28,830 bases of DNA from Symbiodinium natans (Eukaryota > Sar > Dinophyceae > Suessiales > Symbiodiniaceae): NCBI GenBank assembly GCA_905221605.1, contig CAJNDS010001208.1, positions 1 through 28,830 on the forward strand, written 5' to 3'. A model generated the notes under the pieces. That model was not told where the DNA came from, did no database searches, and was given only the letters and a program-made list of their open reading frames with translations. This document shows positions 1 through 9,861 of this stretch, in pieces (within the stretch, counting starts at the first letter, position 1; each line of letters begins with the position of its first letter). A program made the position numbers and the translations under genes.

Positions 1-10
1 TTTTCGGCTC

Positions 11-74
11 TTGTGAGGAAGCAGGATTTTAAACATCTGGGATAAAAAAAACCCATTGTGAGGAAGCAGGATTT
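11..74. repeat. 19-nt direct repeat pair
   Basis: The 19-nt sequence TTGTGAGGAAGCAGGATTT occurs exactly at 11-29 and again at 56-74, a 45-nt period. It lies downstream (3') of the minus-strand gene. The second copy is followed by the C-rich tract. No function can be assigned; the pair may be the end of a longer tandem array outside the window. Confidence 0.8.
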
Positions 75-97
75 GCTTAGTGTCCCACCCAGATAGG

Positions 98-224
98 CCC
101 CCCACCCCCCCCACCCCCCCCCCCAACGGGGCCCCCCCCCACCCACCCACCCCCCCACCCCCCACCCCCACCCCCACCCCACCCCCACCCCCACACCCCA
201 CCCCCCCCCCCACCCCCCCCACCC
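98..224. repeat. C-rich low-complexity tract
   Basis: This is an almost pure run of C with interspersed A (CCCACCC-type), interrupted once by an AACGGGG block. On the minus strand it is a G-rich tract just beyond the stop codon of the zinc-finger gene, so it would fall in or after that gene's 3' untranslated region. G-runs of this length could form quadruplexes and are prone to length errors in sequencing. The open frame through it (Pro/Thr only) is a composition artefact. Confidence 0.85.
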
Positions 225-336
225 GACCGAACCACCACGAGGCTTTACTGGTTCCAGCGGCTTCGGCTTTTCCACCACTTCCGCCGGCTGCACACGCCGT
301 TGTGAGCGTGAGCGTGGCACCAGTCGCACCTGTTTT

Positions 337-1989
337 TTATCCAGCAAGGGCCTTCCTTCCAACTCCCACCAATCGCAACTTCTGCACGCACAACGGGGAC
401 CTCTGTGCCAGTGTCCAAGCGTCATGGTACTTGCCTGTGTCGAAAATCTCTCGATAAGACCCTCGTGGCATTTCCTTTGTACCAGGACCTTCAGCTTCAC
501 ACACTTGAGAGATAGTTCTCACCCCACCTCTTCCAGCGTCACGGCTTCCAGAAGATTGTTGCACACGTACTGCTGCGTTGGTAGAAACAGCCATACCCGG
601 CGACATTGGCCGGTAATGGACACCACCCAATTGCAGAATTTTGCAGGCCGTCACCTTGTTAACCCCTTTTTCCATCAAGTCCTCCACAATTATGTACTCT
701 TGTAGCTCTTGGACAGTGGTCACACCAAGCTTGATCATCACCTCACTTATGTGGGGCGTATACACCCACAAGTGTTGGTTGCGAGCCATCCAATTTTCTA
801 TTGGCTCTCCTGGATTCTGAAGACGTACAGTGGTAGTCTCTGCCACCGAATCCTTTTGTACATCTCCATCTGTTCCATCCAGTGTATCAACCTCACTTGT
901 TTTCTTTGACACATTGGTCATTTGCAACGCTTGTGGTGCTGAGGACGATGAAGATTCAGCTCCCCCACTCGCAGGTGGCTGAAAAGTACTCCTGTCCGAA
1001 ATCTCCAATCCTCTCTCTCTTTCAAACCGGACCTGATTGGCCACATGTACCAAGTGTTTCAGGTGCGCCAGCCGCTCAGCTGACATCTCGTCGTGGGAAT
1101 ATCTGCAGGAATTGAACCGCTTACGGCATTGTCCTCTGAGGTAATAATCGAAACAGCAATGGTGGAACCCCGCGTCCCTTAGTGCCTTCCTGGAAGCATT
1201 GTCCCAAGCTTTGCCGGGTTCCCAAGTCCCTTCCAATGCTATGTCATCGTCGTGAAGATACCTGCAAGTAGTCCCATATTTACAACCACCTTGACTGTAG
1301 TACAGGCACAGCCGCTTTTTCGTTTCACCCAACGTAGGCTCACCTTTTGATGTCCCTTTGCCATAGTTGTACTGGGCACGGAAGGCTGAATCCTCCCGCT
1401 CCTGCTGCACCTCATCCACTGCACCTTCATCAGTTGGAGGGCCACCGATGTCCCCATCCTCGTCACCAGTTTTTTGGTTGTTCCTTGGCTCAGTTGGCTC
1501 TCCTTCAGGCCACCCTTCACCACAACGACGATGTTCATAGGAACACCCATCTCCATTGCGACACCTCCCCTGATTGAAGAATTTGCAGAGTTTGCTGTAT
1601 CCTGGTGACACAGTTTTTGGAGTCATGTGAGCCTTTTTATACTGATCAGGATCCATATAGGCTTCCATTGGCCTGTTTTCCCTCTTACTCATCACTTCGA
1701 TTGCACCATCAAGCTCCTGCAGAAATCGCTTGGTATCCAACCACAGCTTGTTCCAAAGCTCATCTTTCCCTTGGCTTAGCAACATTGCCACCGCCTCACC
1801 CACAACTGGTCCACTGAATCTCCTTGTCTTTCGTGCCAGTTCGTAGAGTGCGTTGTGGTACAGCTTCCTGGGAAAAGTGGTTGTTTCTTCCAAGCCTGCG
1901 CATTCTGTTCCTTCAGTTCCACCCATCCCTTTGTAGGATGCCGTATGCACGCCGAGCTTCACCATCCAGGAATGCACGATCTGCGACAC
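337..1989 (-). CDS. CCCH zinc-finger / MLLE-like RNA-binding protein, C-terminal part (frameshifted from upstream frame)
   Basis: This frame carries an MLLE-like (PABC-type) helical domain at about residues 40-102 (core AVAMLLSQGKDELW), then three CCCH zinc fingers: C135/C143/C149/H153 and C228/C236/C242/H246 (both C-X7-C-X5-C-X3-H), and C279/C288/C295/H299 (C-X8-C-X6-C-X3-H). A SAM/HhH-like helical segment follows at about 396-455. Tandem CCCH fingers usually bind RNA, so a role in mRNA metabolism is inferred. The first 25 or so residues overlap the end of the upstream frame and do not look like a real N-terminus. The natural reading is one gene with the 1913-4519 frame, joined by a single +1 shift near 1913-1930. 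No intron with usable borders is apparent in the 77-nt overlap. Stop is TAA at 337-339. Confidence 0.75.
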   Translation of the reverse strand: MSQIVHSWMVKLGVHTASYKGMGGTEGTECAGLEETTTFPRKLYHNALYELARKTRRFSGPVVGEAVAMLLSQGKDELWNKLWLDTKRFLQELDGAIEVMSKRENRPMEAYMDPDQYKKAHMTPKTVSPGYSKLCKFFNQGRCRNGDGCSYEHRRCGEGWPEGEPTEPRNNQKTGDEDGDIGGPPTDEGAVDEVQQEREDSAFRAQYNYGKGTSKGEPTLGETKKRLCLYYSQGGCKYGTTCRYLHDDDIALEGTWEPGKAWDNASRKALRDAGFHHCCFDYYLRGQCRKRFNSCRYSHDEMSAERLAHLKHLVHVANQVRFERERGLEISDRSTFQPPASGGAESSSSSAPQALQMTNVSKKTSEVDTLDGTDGDVQKDSVAETTTVRLQNPGEPIENWMARNQHLWVYTPHISEVMIKLGVTTVQELQEYIIVEDLMEKGVNKVTACKILQLGGVHYRPMSPGMAVSTNAAVRVQQSSGSRDAGRGGVRTISQVCEAEGPGTKEMPRGSYREIFDTGKYHDAWTLAQRSPLCVQKLRLVGVGRKALAG

Positions 1990-4519
1990 ACTCCACCACC
2001 ACGTCCATTGGACGACTCAACAACATCCCAACGATTTTTCCCAAATAAGCCTTATCAGTTTTTCCATCCTCCAGAAGATCTCTATAGATCTTTTCTCCAT
2101 AGAGCTGCCTTTCCTTTTGTTCTTCTGAGGATAGATCCTGAACTGCAAACCACTCATTGGATTGCGCTTCTTCCGACTTCCAGTCCCATTGACCATCGGA
2201 ACCTTGGTACCATTGACCAGTCTGCCATGAGCCTGTCCACCATGTACCCCAGCCGCTGTCTTTCCATTTGCGTAGCGCCGAAGAGGAATCCTCCTCATCT
2301 TGCTCCTCCAAAACCAGAAAGGTGTCCAAGATCACGGTACCATCATCTTCCACCCTTTTCATTGTTCCATTGACAGTGTCCCTAAATTTGAAAAGAGGTG
2401 TATTCTTCCCTTCCGCAGGAATCAATACATTCACATCGCCATGGTCCAAAAAAGCTCCATGCCCATTGATGCAGCGCACAAGACCAATGATCTGATCTCC
2501 CTCTTGATAGCAATGCTCTCCAGGTGTATCCAAGGCTCCCGCTCTGGGCACTTTCTTCGTTGGTTCTTCAGAAACCGGAATTGTTTCTTCGGCTCCCGGA
2601 ACATCCCTTGTTTCCACCTTGGCGGCAAGCTGCTTGTCCTGCTCCACGAGTCCCACAAGCTCATCCACCTTGTGCTCCTGGAGGTCAGAACCATCCTCTT
2701 TTCCAGCCAATGGCTTTGCCTCATCCGTTACAGCTCGCTCGGTGTCGACTTCCGGCAAGCATTCAGATGGCAACACTTCTCCCTTCCTGGGAGTGGACCC
2801 TCCATTGGAGTCCTTTTTCAAACCTTCTGCAGCAGGCAAATTTTCTTCCACTACAGGGCTATTGGATTGGTCATCCGCGGTAGGCATATTTTCTTCCACC
2901 GCAGGCTCCTTTGGCTCCATGGTTTCCAAAAGAGAATCACCACTGTCGTTGACCACAGCTGCCGCATTGGCTCCGGTGTAGCCTTCGCCATTTCGTTCCT
3001 CGCTGCTAACTTCAGGCTGCACCAGTGCGTCCACCTGTGAACCTCCATCATCAGCGGCTACGGAGACCTGCGCCCCATTGTTGCAGTCATCCGCGGAACG
3101 TGACACCATATGCACCTCAACCCGTGCTTTTTCTGCACTCCACGTACTATCTGGCACATTGACCCGCGCTTCATTGGCGCTCCAGGCCTTCTCCTTCAAA
3201 TCAACCGTGTCTCCAGCTGTTCCAGAAGCTTCATTTTCCCTTTGAATGGCAGAATTCCCGGCACCAAACGAAGAGACCTCCTCAGTCGTAATGCACAATT
3301 TTTTCCCTTCGTCATCCGAATCTCCAGGACCACTTCCCTGAACGACAGGTACCACATCTACCACTCGCTCTTCTGCAGCCGACACAACTCCAAACTCCGC
3401 ATTGGGCATTGTTTCTCCCGGATCCACAGATTTCACGGCTGCGTCACCCTCAGAAAGCGCTTTGCGTCTTTTCTGATCCAGGTGTCCTCCAGCCATGTTC
3501 TTTTGGATCCCAGAAATCTTGTCCTCCCTCGTGGAACCCGAGGTCTCAGCAGCGTTACTACCCCTAAGACCGCTCTCCCCGACAGTAGAGGAAAAATCCT
3601 TTTCTATCAAACTATCTACACTACCCTGCAAGGCCCTGATGGACTCAGATGACGGAGTCGACGTTGTAGAACCCAGTTCCGGCAGTGGGACAGAAACCTT
3701 GTTCTTCCCTTTTTCCTTAACCGAAACAGTAGCCCGTCCATCTGCCATCGCCTCTCCAGCAGTGTTGATGAACCCATCTGGGCATTCCCATTGAGCCCTC
3801 TGAGTAGCAATGTTGTAGTAGTACGGTCGACCGTCTTGAAAATGCATCTCCCATTCAGAATCGACCATAGGAGCTTCGCTTCCCTTCAGGAAGGAATCTG
3901 CTTCCAGCCGCAATTGCTCCAGTTGAGCGTTCTCTTGCTCACGCTCCTCCTGAATAACGGCCTCCAGCTCCAAAATCTCCTCTGGATGCATCTCCCTCAC
4001 TTCCTGTGGCTCCTGTACCTTTTTTCCAGCTGAACCACTTGAAGAACGAAGGTCACCACCGTCCATACTACCTGGCCCATCAGAAATCTTGTTCTTTACC
4101 TTCTCCAATAGAGCCACCTCACCACTCAGTTCAGTCTGCGTTTCTTGACTGACCATTCTCCTACTTGAAGACGAAGACGATGCCGTAGTAAAGCCGTGCT
4201 TCAGCATCACGCGCAACACCGTCGCTTCCAGCTCTACATCCATACCACCAGTTTCATCCCAGTTCCTTTTTTCACCCGGCTTTGGCGATACAGAAACAGC
4301 ACGTCCTTCAGCTTCAGCATTGCTAACCATATCCACATTGGGATTCATACCCACATTGGGGCCTTCTGCAACCAAGGCTTCTTCCAGATGTTCTTCAGCG
4401 CCAGGCATTACCTCTTCCAGCACCGCCCTTTCACCCAGAGACTCAGCTGCACCATTTCCAGCTCCACCATTCTGACCACCATCCGAAGAAGGCTGGAGCC
4501 ATCGCTTGGGAGAAGGCAT
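1913..4519 (-). CDS. WW / S1-like / MLLE-like domain protein, N-terminal part of the CCCH zinc-finger gene
   Basis: ATG at 4517-4519 is chosen because the frame is closed by TAG at 4568-4570 and the only earlier candidate is GTG (4552). The 868 residues include an acidic coiled-coil-like stretch (about 170-210), a WW domain (about 221-249, with WEMHFQDGRPYYYN and a second W), a long low-complexity acidic region, an S1/OB-like segment (about 668-734, GLVRCINGHGAFLDHGDVNVL), a Trp/Gly-rich patch, and a C-terminal MLLE-like domain (about 802-860, GKIVGMLLS). MLLE domains bind PAM2 peptides in translation and mRNA-decay factors, and WW domains bind proline-rich ligands. The frame ends at TGA (1913-1915), where the next frame supplies a second MLLE-like domain and zinc fingers, so the two are probably one protein of nearly 1,400 residues. 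No introns are seen over 4.2 kb, which fits a retroposed cDNA. Confidence 0.75.
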   Translation of the reverse strand: MPSPKRWLQPSSDGGQNGGAGNGAAESLGERAVLEEVMPGAEEHLEEALVAEGPNVGMNPNVDMVSNAEAEGRAVSVSPKPGEKRNWDETGGMDVELEATVLRVMLKHGFTTASSSSSSRRMVSQETQTELSGEVALLEKVKNKISDGPGSMDGGDLRSSSGSAGKKVQEPQEVREMHPEEILELEAVIQEEREQENAQLEQLRLEADSFLKGSEAPMVDSEWEMHFQDGRPYYYNIATQRAQWECPDGFINTAGEAMADGRATVSVKEKGKNKVSVPLPELGSTTSTPSSESIRALQGSVDSLIEKDFSSTVGESGLRGSNAAETSGSTREDKISGIQKNMAGGHLDQKRRKALSEGDAAVKSVDPGETMPNAEFGVVSAAEERVVDVVPVVQGSGPGDSDDEGKKLCITTEEVSSFGAGNSAIQRENEASGTAGDTVDLKEKAWSANEARVNVPDSTWSAEKARVEVHMVSRSADDCNNGAQVSVAADDGGSQVDALVQPEVSSEERNGEGYTGANAAAVVNDSGDSLLETMEPKEPAVEENMPTADDQSNSPVVEENLPAAEGLKKDSNGGSTPRKGEVLPSECLPEVDTERAVTDEAKPLAGKEDGSDLQEHKVDELVGLVEQDKQLAAKVETRDVPGAEETIPVSEEPTKKVPRAGALDTPGEHCYQEGDQIIGLVRCINGHGAFLDHGDVNVLIPAEGKNTPLFKFRDTVNGTMKRVEDDGTVILDTFLVLEEQDEEDSSSALRKWKDSGWGTWWTGSWQTGQWYQGSDGQWDWKSEEAQSNEWFAVQDLSSEEQKERQLYGEKIYRDLLEDGKTDKAYLGKIVGMLLSRPMDVVVECVADRAFLDGEARRAYGILQRDGWN

Positions 4520-4719
4520 TGCTTCTTGATCCCAAAAACCTTGAGAGAACACCCGACCGCAGGGGGCCTAATTTGGGCTCATAACCTACGGGGGGCAACC
4601 GAAGGAGGACAGGGAACAAAATAGTCAACCCCAACAGAAGCCCTTGATCCCTGAATCGACAAACAACAAACCAACCCAAAACACCAAGCACCCTTTGTTC
4701 TCTAGGCGCATGGCCCGAT

Positions 4720-4740
4720 CTTGAGCCAAAAATGTTCCGG
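4720..4740 (-). other. Relict dinoflagellate spliced leader (DinoSL-like)
   Basis: On the minus strand this reads CCGGAA followed by CATTTTTGGCTCAAG. From my knowledge of the conserved dinoflagellate leader (CCGTAGCC then ATTTTGGCTCAAG), 17 of 21 positions match without a gap, including the 3' twelve bases TTTTGGCTCAAG. It sits about 200 nt upstream of the ATG at 4519 of an intron-free gene on the same strand. Leaders are normally added in trans to mRNA, so a copy in genomic DNA indicates reinsertion of a trans-spliced cDNA. Confidence 0.7.
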
Positions 4741-4799
4741 GTTCATTGACCCTTAACTCTTCTACACCAACTCTTTTCTTCAATACAAACTGCAGCTCC

Positions 4800-6250
4800 G
4801 CAACCGTGACACGCCCAACCGACCTCCAAGCGGACAACACCGTGACACGTCAAACCCACCCACAAGTGGACAACACCGTGACACGCCCAACCCATCCACA
4901 GGCGGACAACGCCATGACGTGTCCAACACACTCACAAGCGGACAGCAGTGTGACACGCCCAACCCACCCACAAGCGGACAACACCGTGACGCAACACGCC
5001 CAACCCACCCACAGGCGGACAACACCGTGACACACCCAACCCGCCCACAAGCGGACAACACCGTGACAGGCCCAACCCACCCACAAGCGGACAACACCGT
5101 GACACGGCCAACCCACCCGCAAGCGGACAACACCGTGACACACCCAGCCCACCCACAAGCGGACAACACCGTGACACGCCCAACCCATGCACAGGCGGAC
5201 AAAACCGTGACGTGTCCAACACACTCACAAGCGGACAGCACTGTGACACGCCCAACCCACCCACAAGCGGACAACACCGTGACGCAACACGCCCAACCCA
5301 CCCACAGGCGGACAACACCGTGACACACCCAACCCGCCCACAAGCGGACAACACCGTGACACGCCCAACCCACCCACAAGCGGACAACACCGTGACACTC
5401 CCAACCCACCCCCTGCAAGTGGACAACACCGTGACACGCCCAACCCATCCACAAGCGGACAACACCGTGACACGCCCAACCCACCCACAAGCGGACAACA
5501 CCGTGACATGCCCAACACTCCCACAAGCGGACAACACCGTGACAGACCCAACCCACCCATAAGCGAACAACACTGTGACACGGCCAACCCACCCGCAAGC
5601 GGACAACACCGTGACACGCCCAACCCACCCACAAGAGGACAACACCGTGACACGCCCAACCCACCCACAGGCGGACAACACCGTGACACGCCAAACCCAC
5701 CCGCAAGTGGACAACACAGTGACACGCCCAACCCATCCACATGCGAACAACAGCGTGACAACGCCCAACACTCCCACAAGCGGACAGCACCATGACACGC
5801 CCAACCCACCCACAGGCGGACAACACCATGACACGCCAAATACACCCACAAGTGGACAACACCGTGACACGCCCAACACACTCACAAGCGGACAGCACTG
5901 TGACACGCCCCCAACCCACCCACAAGCGGACAACACCGTGACGCACCCAGCCCACCCGCAAGCGCACGGCACCGTGACACGCCCAATCCACCCGCAAGCG
6001 GACACCACCGTGATCGCCCAACCCACCCACAAGCGGACAACACCGTGACACGCCCAACCCACCCAAAAGCGGACAACACCGTGACACTCTCAACCCACCC
6101 CCTGCAAGTGGACAACTCCGTGAACACCGTGACACGCCCAACCCACCCACAAATGGACAACACGGTGACACGCCCAACCCACCCACAAGCGGACAATACC
6201 ATTACACATCCAACCATCCAACCCACCCGCAATCGGACCATACCGTGACA
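4800..6250. repeat. 36-bp minisatellite, block A
   Basis: Tandem copies of a 36-bp unit, roughly CACAAGCGGACAACACCGTG plus ACACGCCCAACCCACC, run through the block with point variants (GTGGAC/GCGGAC, ATCCAC/ACCCAC) and occasional length variants (extra GACGCAA; CCCCTGCAAGT). The unit length is a multiple of three and lacks stops, so long open frames appear on both strands; they are artefacts. A higher-order arrangement is visible: the first 230 bp or so recur near the start of block B. Confidence 0.95.
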
Positions 6251-6690
6251 TTCGCAAAACCTCGAAATATGAGATCGTTTTTGAATATCAATGATTGATC
6301 ATATAGGAAGGAAGAAATCTTCGATATATAATCATGGATATGCAAAGGATTCGTATGAATCAAAAAGAAATTCTATTTCTTTGAAATTTTACGATCATCC
6401 TTCGATACTCGCAAAATCTCAAAATAAGAGATGGAAGAAATCTTCGATATATGATCACTCATCGATATTTACAGAATTCCGGGAGAATCAAGGAGACATT
6501 TTCTTTCTTTGAGGTTTTACGATCATCATTCGATATTCGTGAATCCTCAAAACAGATGAATACATTAAATATATATGATTGATCATATAGATCATATAGA
6601 AAACAAGAAATATACGATATATGATCAATCATGGATATTCGAAGAATTTCGGGCGGATCAATTCGAATTTCCCTCGTCTTCGATATATCA
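6250..6690. repeat. AT-rich satellite spacer between minisatellite blocks
   Basis: Base composition switches abruptly to AT-rich at the end of block A. The spacer contains repeated motifs such as TTTTTGAATATC, TTGATCATATAG, GAAATCTTCGATATAT and TCATTCGATATTCG. About 260 bp (6245-6510) are closely similar to 7895-8150, so the junction between minisatellite and AT-rich DNA is itself duplicated. No gene is seen. Confidence 0.85.
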
Positions 6691-7905
6691 TCCAACGCCC
6701 AACCCACCCACAAGCGAACAACACTGTGACACGGCCACCCCACCCACAGGCGGACAACACCGTCCCACCCACAAGCGGACAACAGCGTGACACGCCCAAC
6801 CGACCTCCAAGCGGACAACACCGTGACACGTCAAACCCACCCACAAGTGGACAACACCGTGACACGCCCAACCCATCCACAGGTGGACAACACCATGACG
6901 TGTCCAACACACTCACAAGCGGACAGCACTGTGACACGCCCAACCCACCCACAAGCGGACAACACCGTGACGCAACACGCCCAACCCACCCACAGGCGGA
7001 CAACACCGTGACACACCCAACCCGCCCACAAGCGAACAACACCGTGATCGCCCAACCCACCCACAAGCGGACAACACCGTGACACTCCCAACCCACCCCC
7101 TGCAAGTGGACAACACCGTGACACGCCCAACCCATCCACAAGCGGACAACACCGTGACACGCCCAACCCACCCGCAAGCGGACAACACCGTGACACGCCC
7201 AACACTCCCACAAGCGGACAACACCGTGACACACCCAACCCACCCACAAGCGAACAACACTGCAACCCACCTCAAAGTGGACAACACCGTGACACGCCAA
7301 ACCCGCCTCCAAGCGGACAACACCGTGACACGCCAAACCCGCCCACAACTGGACAACACCGTGACGCACCCAGCCCACCCGCAAGCGGACGGCACCGTGA
7401 CACGCCCAACCCACCCACAAGAGGACAACACCGTGACACGCCCAACCCACCCACAGGCGGACAACACCGTGACACGCCAAACCCACCCACAAGTGGACAA
7501 CACCGTGACACGCCCAACCCATCCATAGGCGGACAACACCGTGACACGCCAAACCCACCCACAAGTGGACAACACCGTGACACGCCCAACCCATCCATAG
7601 GCGGACAACACCGTGACACGTCCAACACACTCACAAGCGGACAGCACTGTGACACGCCCAACCCACCCACAAGCGGACAAACGGACAACACCGTGACACG
7701 CCCAACCCACCCACAAGCGGACAACACCGTGACACTCTCAACCCACCCCCTGCAAGTGGACAACTCCGTAAACACCGTGACACGCCCAACCCACCCACAA
7801 GTGGACAACACCGTGACACGCCCAACCCACCCACAAGCGGACAACACCATTACACGTCCAATCGTCCAACCCACCCGCAAGCGGACCACACCGTGACATT
7901 CGCAA
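6690..7905. repeat. 36-bp minisatellite, block B
   Basis: The same 36-bp family as block A, entered near 6697 from AT-rich DNA. The opening stretch (about 6780-7020) matches 4800-5040 nearly unit by unit, including the unusual CGACCTCCAAGCGG and GACGCAACACGCCC variants, and the end (about 7690-7905) matches about 6030-6250. The two blocks are therefore copies of one larger unit, with internal gains and losses. Confidence 0.95.
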
Positions 7906-8925
7906 AACCTTGAAATAAGACATCGTTTTTGAATGTCCATGATTGATCATATAGAAAGGAAAATCTTCGATATATAATCATGGATATGCAAAGGATTCGC
8001 ATGAAATGCAAAGAAATTCTATTTCTTTGAAATTTTACGATCATCCTTCGATATTCGCAAAATCTCAAAATAAGAGATGGAAGAAATCTTCGATATATGA
8101 TCACTCATTGATATTTGCAGAATTCCGGGAGAATCAAGGAGACATGTTTTTTTGAGGTTTTGCGATCATCATTCGATATTCGCAAATCCTCTTGGTCATA
8201 TAAATCATTTTGGAATCAAAAAAAATCGATAAAAGATCAATCATGGATATTCGAAGATCGGGCGAATCAATTTGAGTTTCTTGATCTTCGAATTTATGCG
8301 ATCATCATTCGATATTCGCAGAGTGTTTTTGAATCTCTACGATTGATCATATGGGAAGGGAGAAATCTTCGATGTGCGATCCAGCATGCATATTCATAGA
8401 GTTCTGGCCGAATCAAGAAGAAATTCTTTTTCTTTGAGATTTTACGATCATTCGATATTTGTAAAATCTCAAAAGAAGGGAGCTCTTTTTAATATCCACG
8501 ATTGATGAAATAGAGAGAAATTTTCGATGTGTGATCAATCATGAAAATTCATAGAATATCCAACGCATCAAGAAGAAAGTCTTTTTTCTTTGAGGCAATG
8601 CTATCATCATGTCGACATTCGTTGAATTCTTCGAATATTTGTCATTGTCATCTGGAGAATGAGAAAATCTTCGATATATGATCAATCAAACAGATATTCA
8701 TGTTATTTCGATCGTATCAAGAAGAAATTCTCATTCTTTGAGTTTTGAAAATCATCATTCGACATTCGCATAATCTCAAAATAAGATATCGTTTCTGAAT
8801 ATCCATGATTGATCATTTGGGGAGAAATCTTCGATGTATGATCAATCATGGATATTCATAGAATTTCGAACCATGAAGAAATTTATTTTCTTTGAGGTAT
8901 TGCGATCATCATTCGATCGCAAACA
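7905..8925. repeat. AT-rich satellite, degenerate ~125-158-bp monomers
   Basis: Landmark copies of GATCATCATTCGATATTCG or variants occur at about 8039, 8163, 8300, 8446, 8592, 8750 and 8904, giving monomers of about 124-158 bp. Within monomers the order is conserved: TTTTTGAATATC, GATTGATCATATAG, AAATCTTCGATATATGATCA, ATCATGGATATTC, AGAATTTCGG, then a TTTCTTTGAGGTTTT block. Palindromes such as TGATTGATCA recur in every monomer. Small open frames here are not supported as genes. Confidence 0.85.
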
Positions 8926-9170
8926 TCAGGAAACCCATTGGAGTCTCAAAAAACATGGGAAAACATTATGGGAGCACCCCGGGCTCTCAAACAACATGAA
9001 TTTTGGGCACCAAAAAGAAATGTCAGGAAACTCGTTGGCCTTTCGAACAATATGTACATGATTTTTGGTCTAGAAACCCGGCCGGCTCTCAGGACAGAAA
9101 CCAATATATCAATTGTGGGCCTCAAACCAAAAAAAAAACCAATTGTCCGGAAGCAAATGTCAGAAAATTA
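8925..9170. other. No recognised gene; transition sequence
   Basis: This stretch of mixed composition follows the AT satellite. A weak internal repetition is visible (CAGGAAACCCATTGGAGTCTC near 8928 compared with CAGGAAACTCGTTGGCCTTTC near 9024, and AACAACATGAATTTTGG compared with AACAATATGTACATGATTTTTGG), suggesting units of about 90 bp. No coding signal is convincing. Confidence 0.5.
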
Positions 9171-9179
9171 TTTTGCAAG

Positions 9180-9470
9180 TTGCCAAGCTGGGGCTGGCTC
9201 TGTGTCAGCCGGCAATTTCATTAGATGTTCGCTCTGTGGCTTGCCACGCGGGGAATTAGCTTTGTGGCTTGCCAAAGCGGGGTAAGTTCTTGGAGAAGGC
9301 TTGAATGGGAATTTAAAATTCAGGCTAGCTCTGTGGCTTCCTAAGTGGTGATTTTGGTTGGAAACTGGCTCTGTGGCTTGCTAAGCGGTGAATTGCAAAA
9401 GTTAGCTCTGGCATGCTAAGGAGGGGAAACAGGTTAGCCTTGTGGCTTGCTAAGCGTGGTTTTTCTCCAG
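9180..9470. repeat. Short degenerate repeats around GGCTCTGTGGCTTGCTAAGCGG
   Basis: A core of the form GCTCTGTGGCTTGCtAAGCGG recurs at about 9190, 9230, 9260, 9328, 9368, 9402 and 9436 with 30-65 bp spacing and variable fillers. Copies differ at several positions each, so the array is old. No coding capacity is evident. Confidence 0.75.
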
Positions 9471-9860
9471 AATAGGCTACGTTCTGCTACATTTCGGCTT
9501 GCTTTTGTTTGCCCCATTGCATTAGCAGTCCATCTGCACTGTTTGTAAATGTGGAACCAGGCAGGTAAGAGATTATTTTCATTGTTGTGCCGCAAAAATT
9601 CTGCCGGCTTCGGGCTCCGACGGGCTTCATTTTGTGTTCTTCGTCCTGGGAGTGTCTCACGTTGTGGCGGACGGGAACCACCACTCACCTCTGGGTTTTT
9701 TCATAATAAATCCCTGAGGTTTGGGTTAGAGGTGCGTTTGGACGGGTCTTGGAAGGGCTAATATAACACAATTCTCCGCGTTTTCCAGGAACGCCCTTCT
9801 TATTATGCAGTCTGGGGCACAGAGCTATCCTTTGTGTTCTTTTTCCATGCCAAAAGCAGG
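9470..9860. other. No recognised gene
   Basis: Unique-looking sequence of mixed composition. Open frames on both strands are under 90 codons and resemble no family I know. No hairpin or tandem repeat stands out. Confidence 0.4.
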
Positions 9861-9861
9861 T

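Noticed and set aside
80-457. 125-codon Pro/Thr-rich plus-strand frame
   Set aside because: It crosses the C-rich tract and the antisense of the zinc-finger gene's 3' end.
4800-6250. Possible CRISPR array because of regular ~36-bp periodicity
   Set aside because: Units are contiguous, with no unique spacers between constant repeats, and the setting is eukaryotic.
4780-7940. Long open frames (up to 468 codons) on both strands through the minisatellite
   Set aside because: The repeat unit is 36 bp with no stops, so frames stay open automatically; all are repetitive and none has a non-repeat domain.
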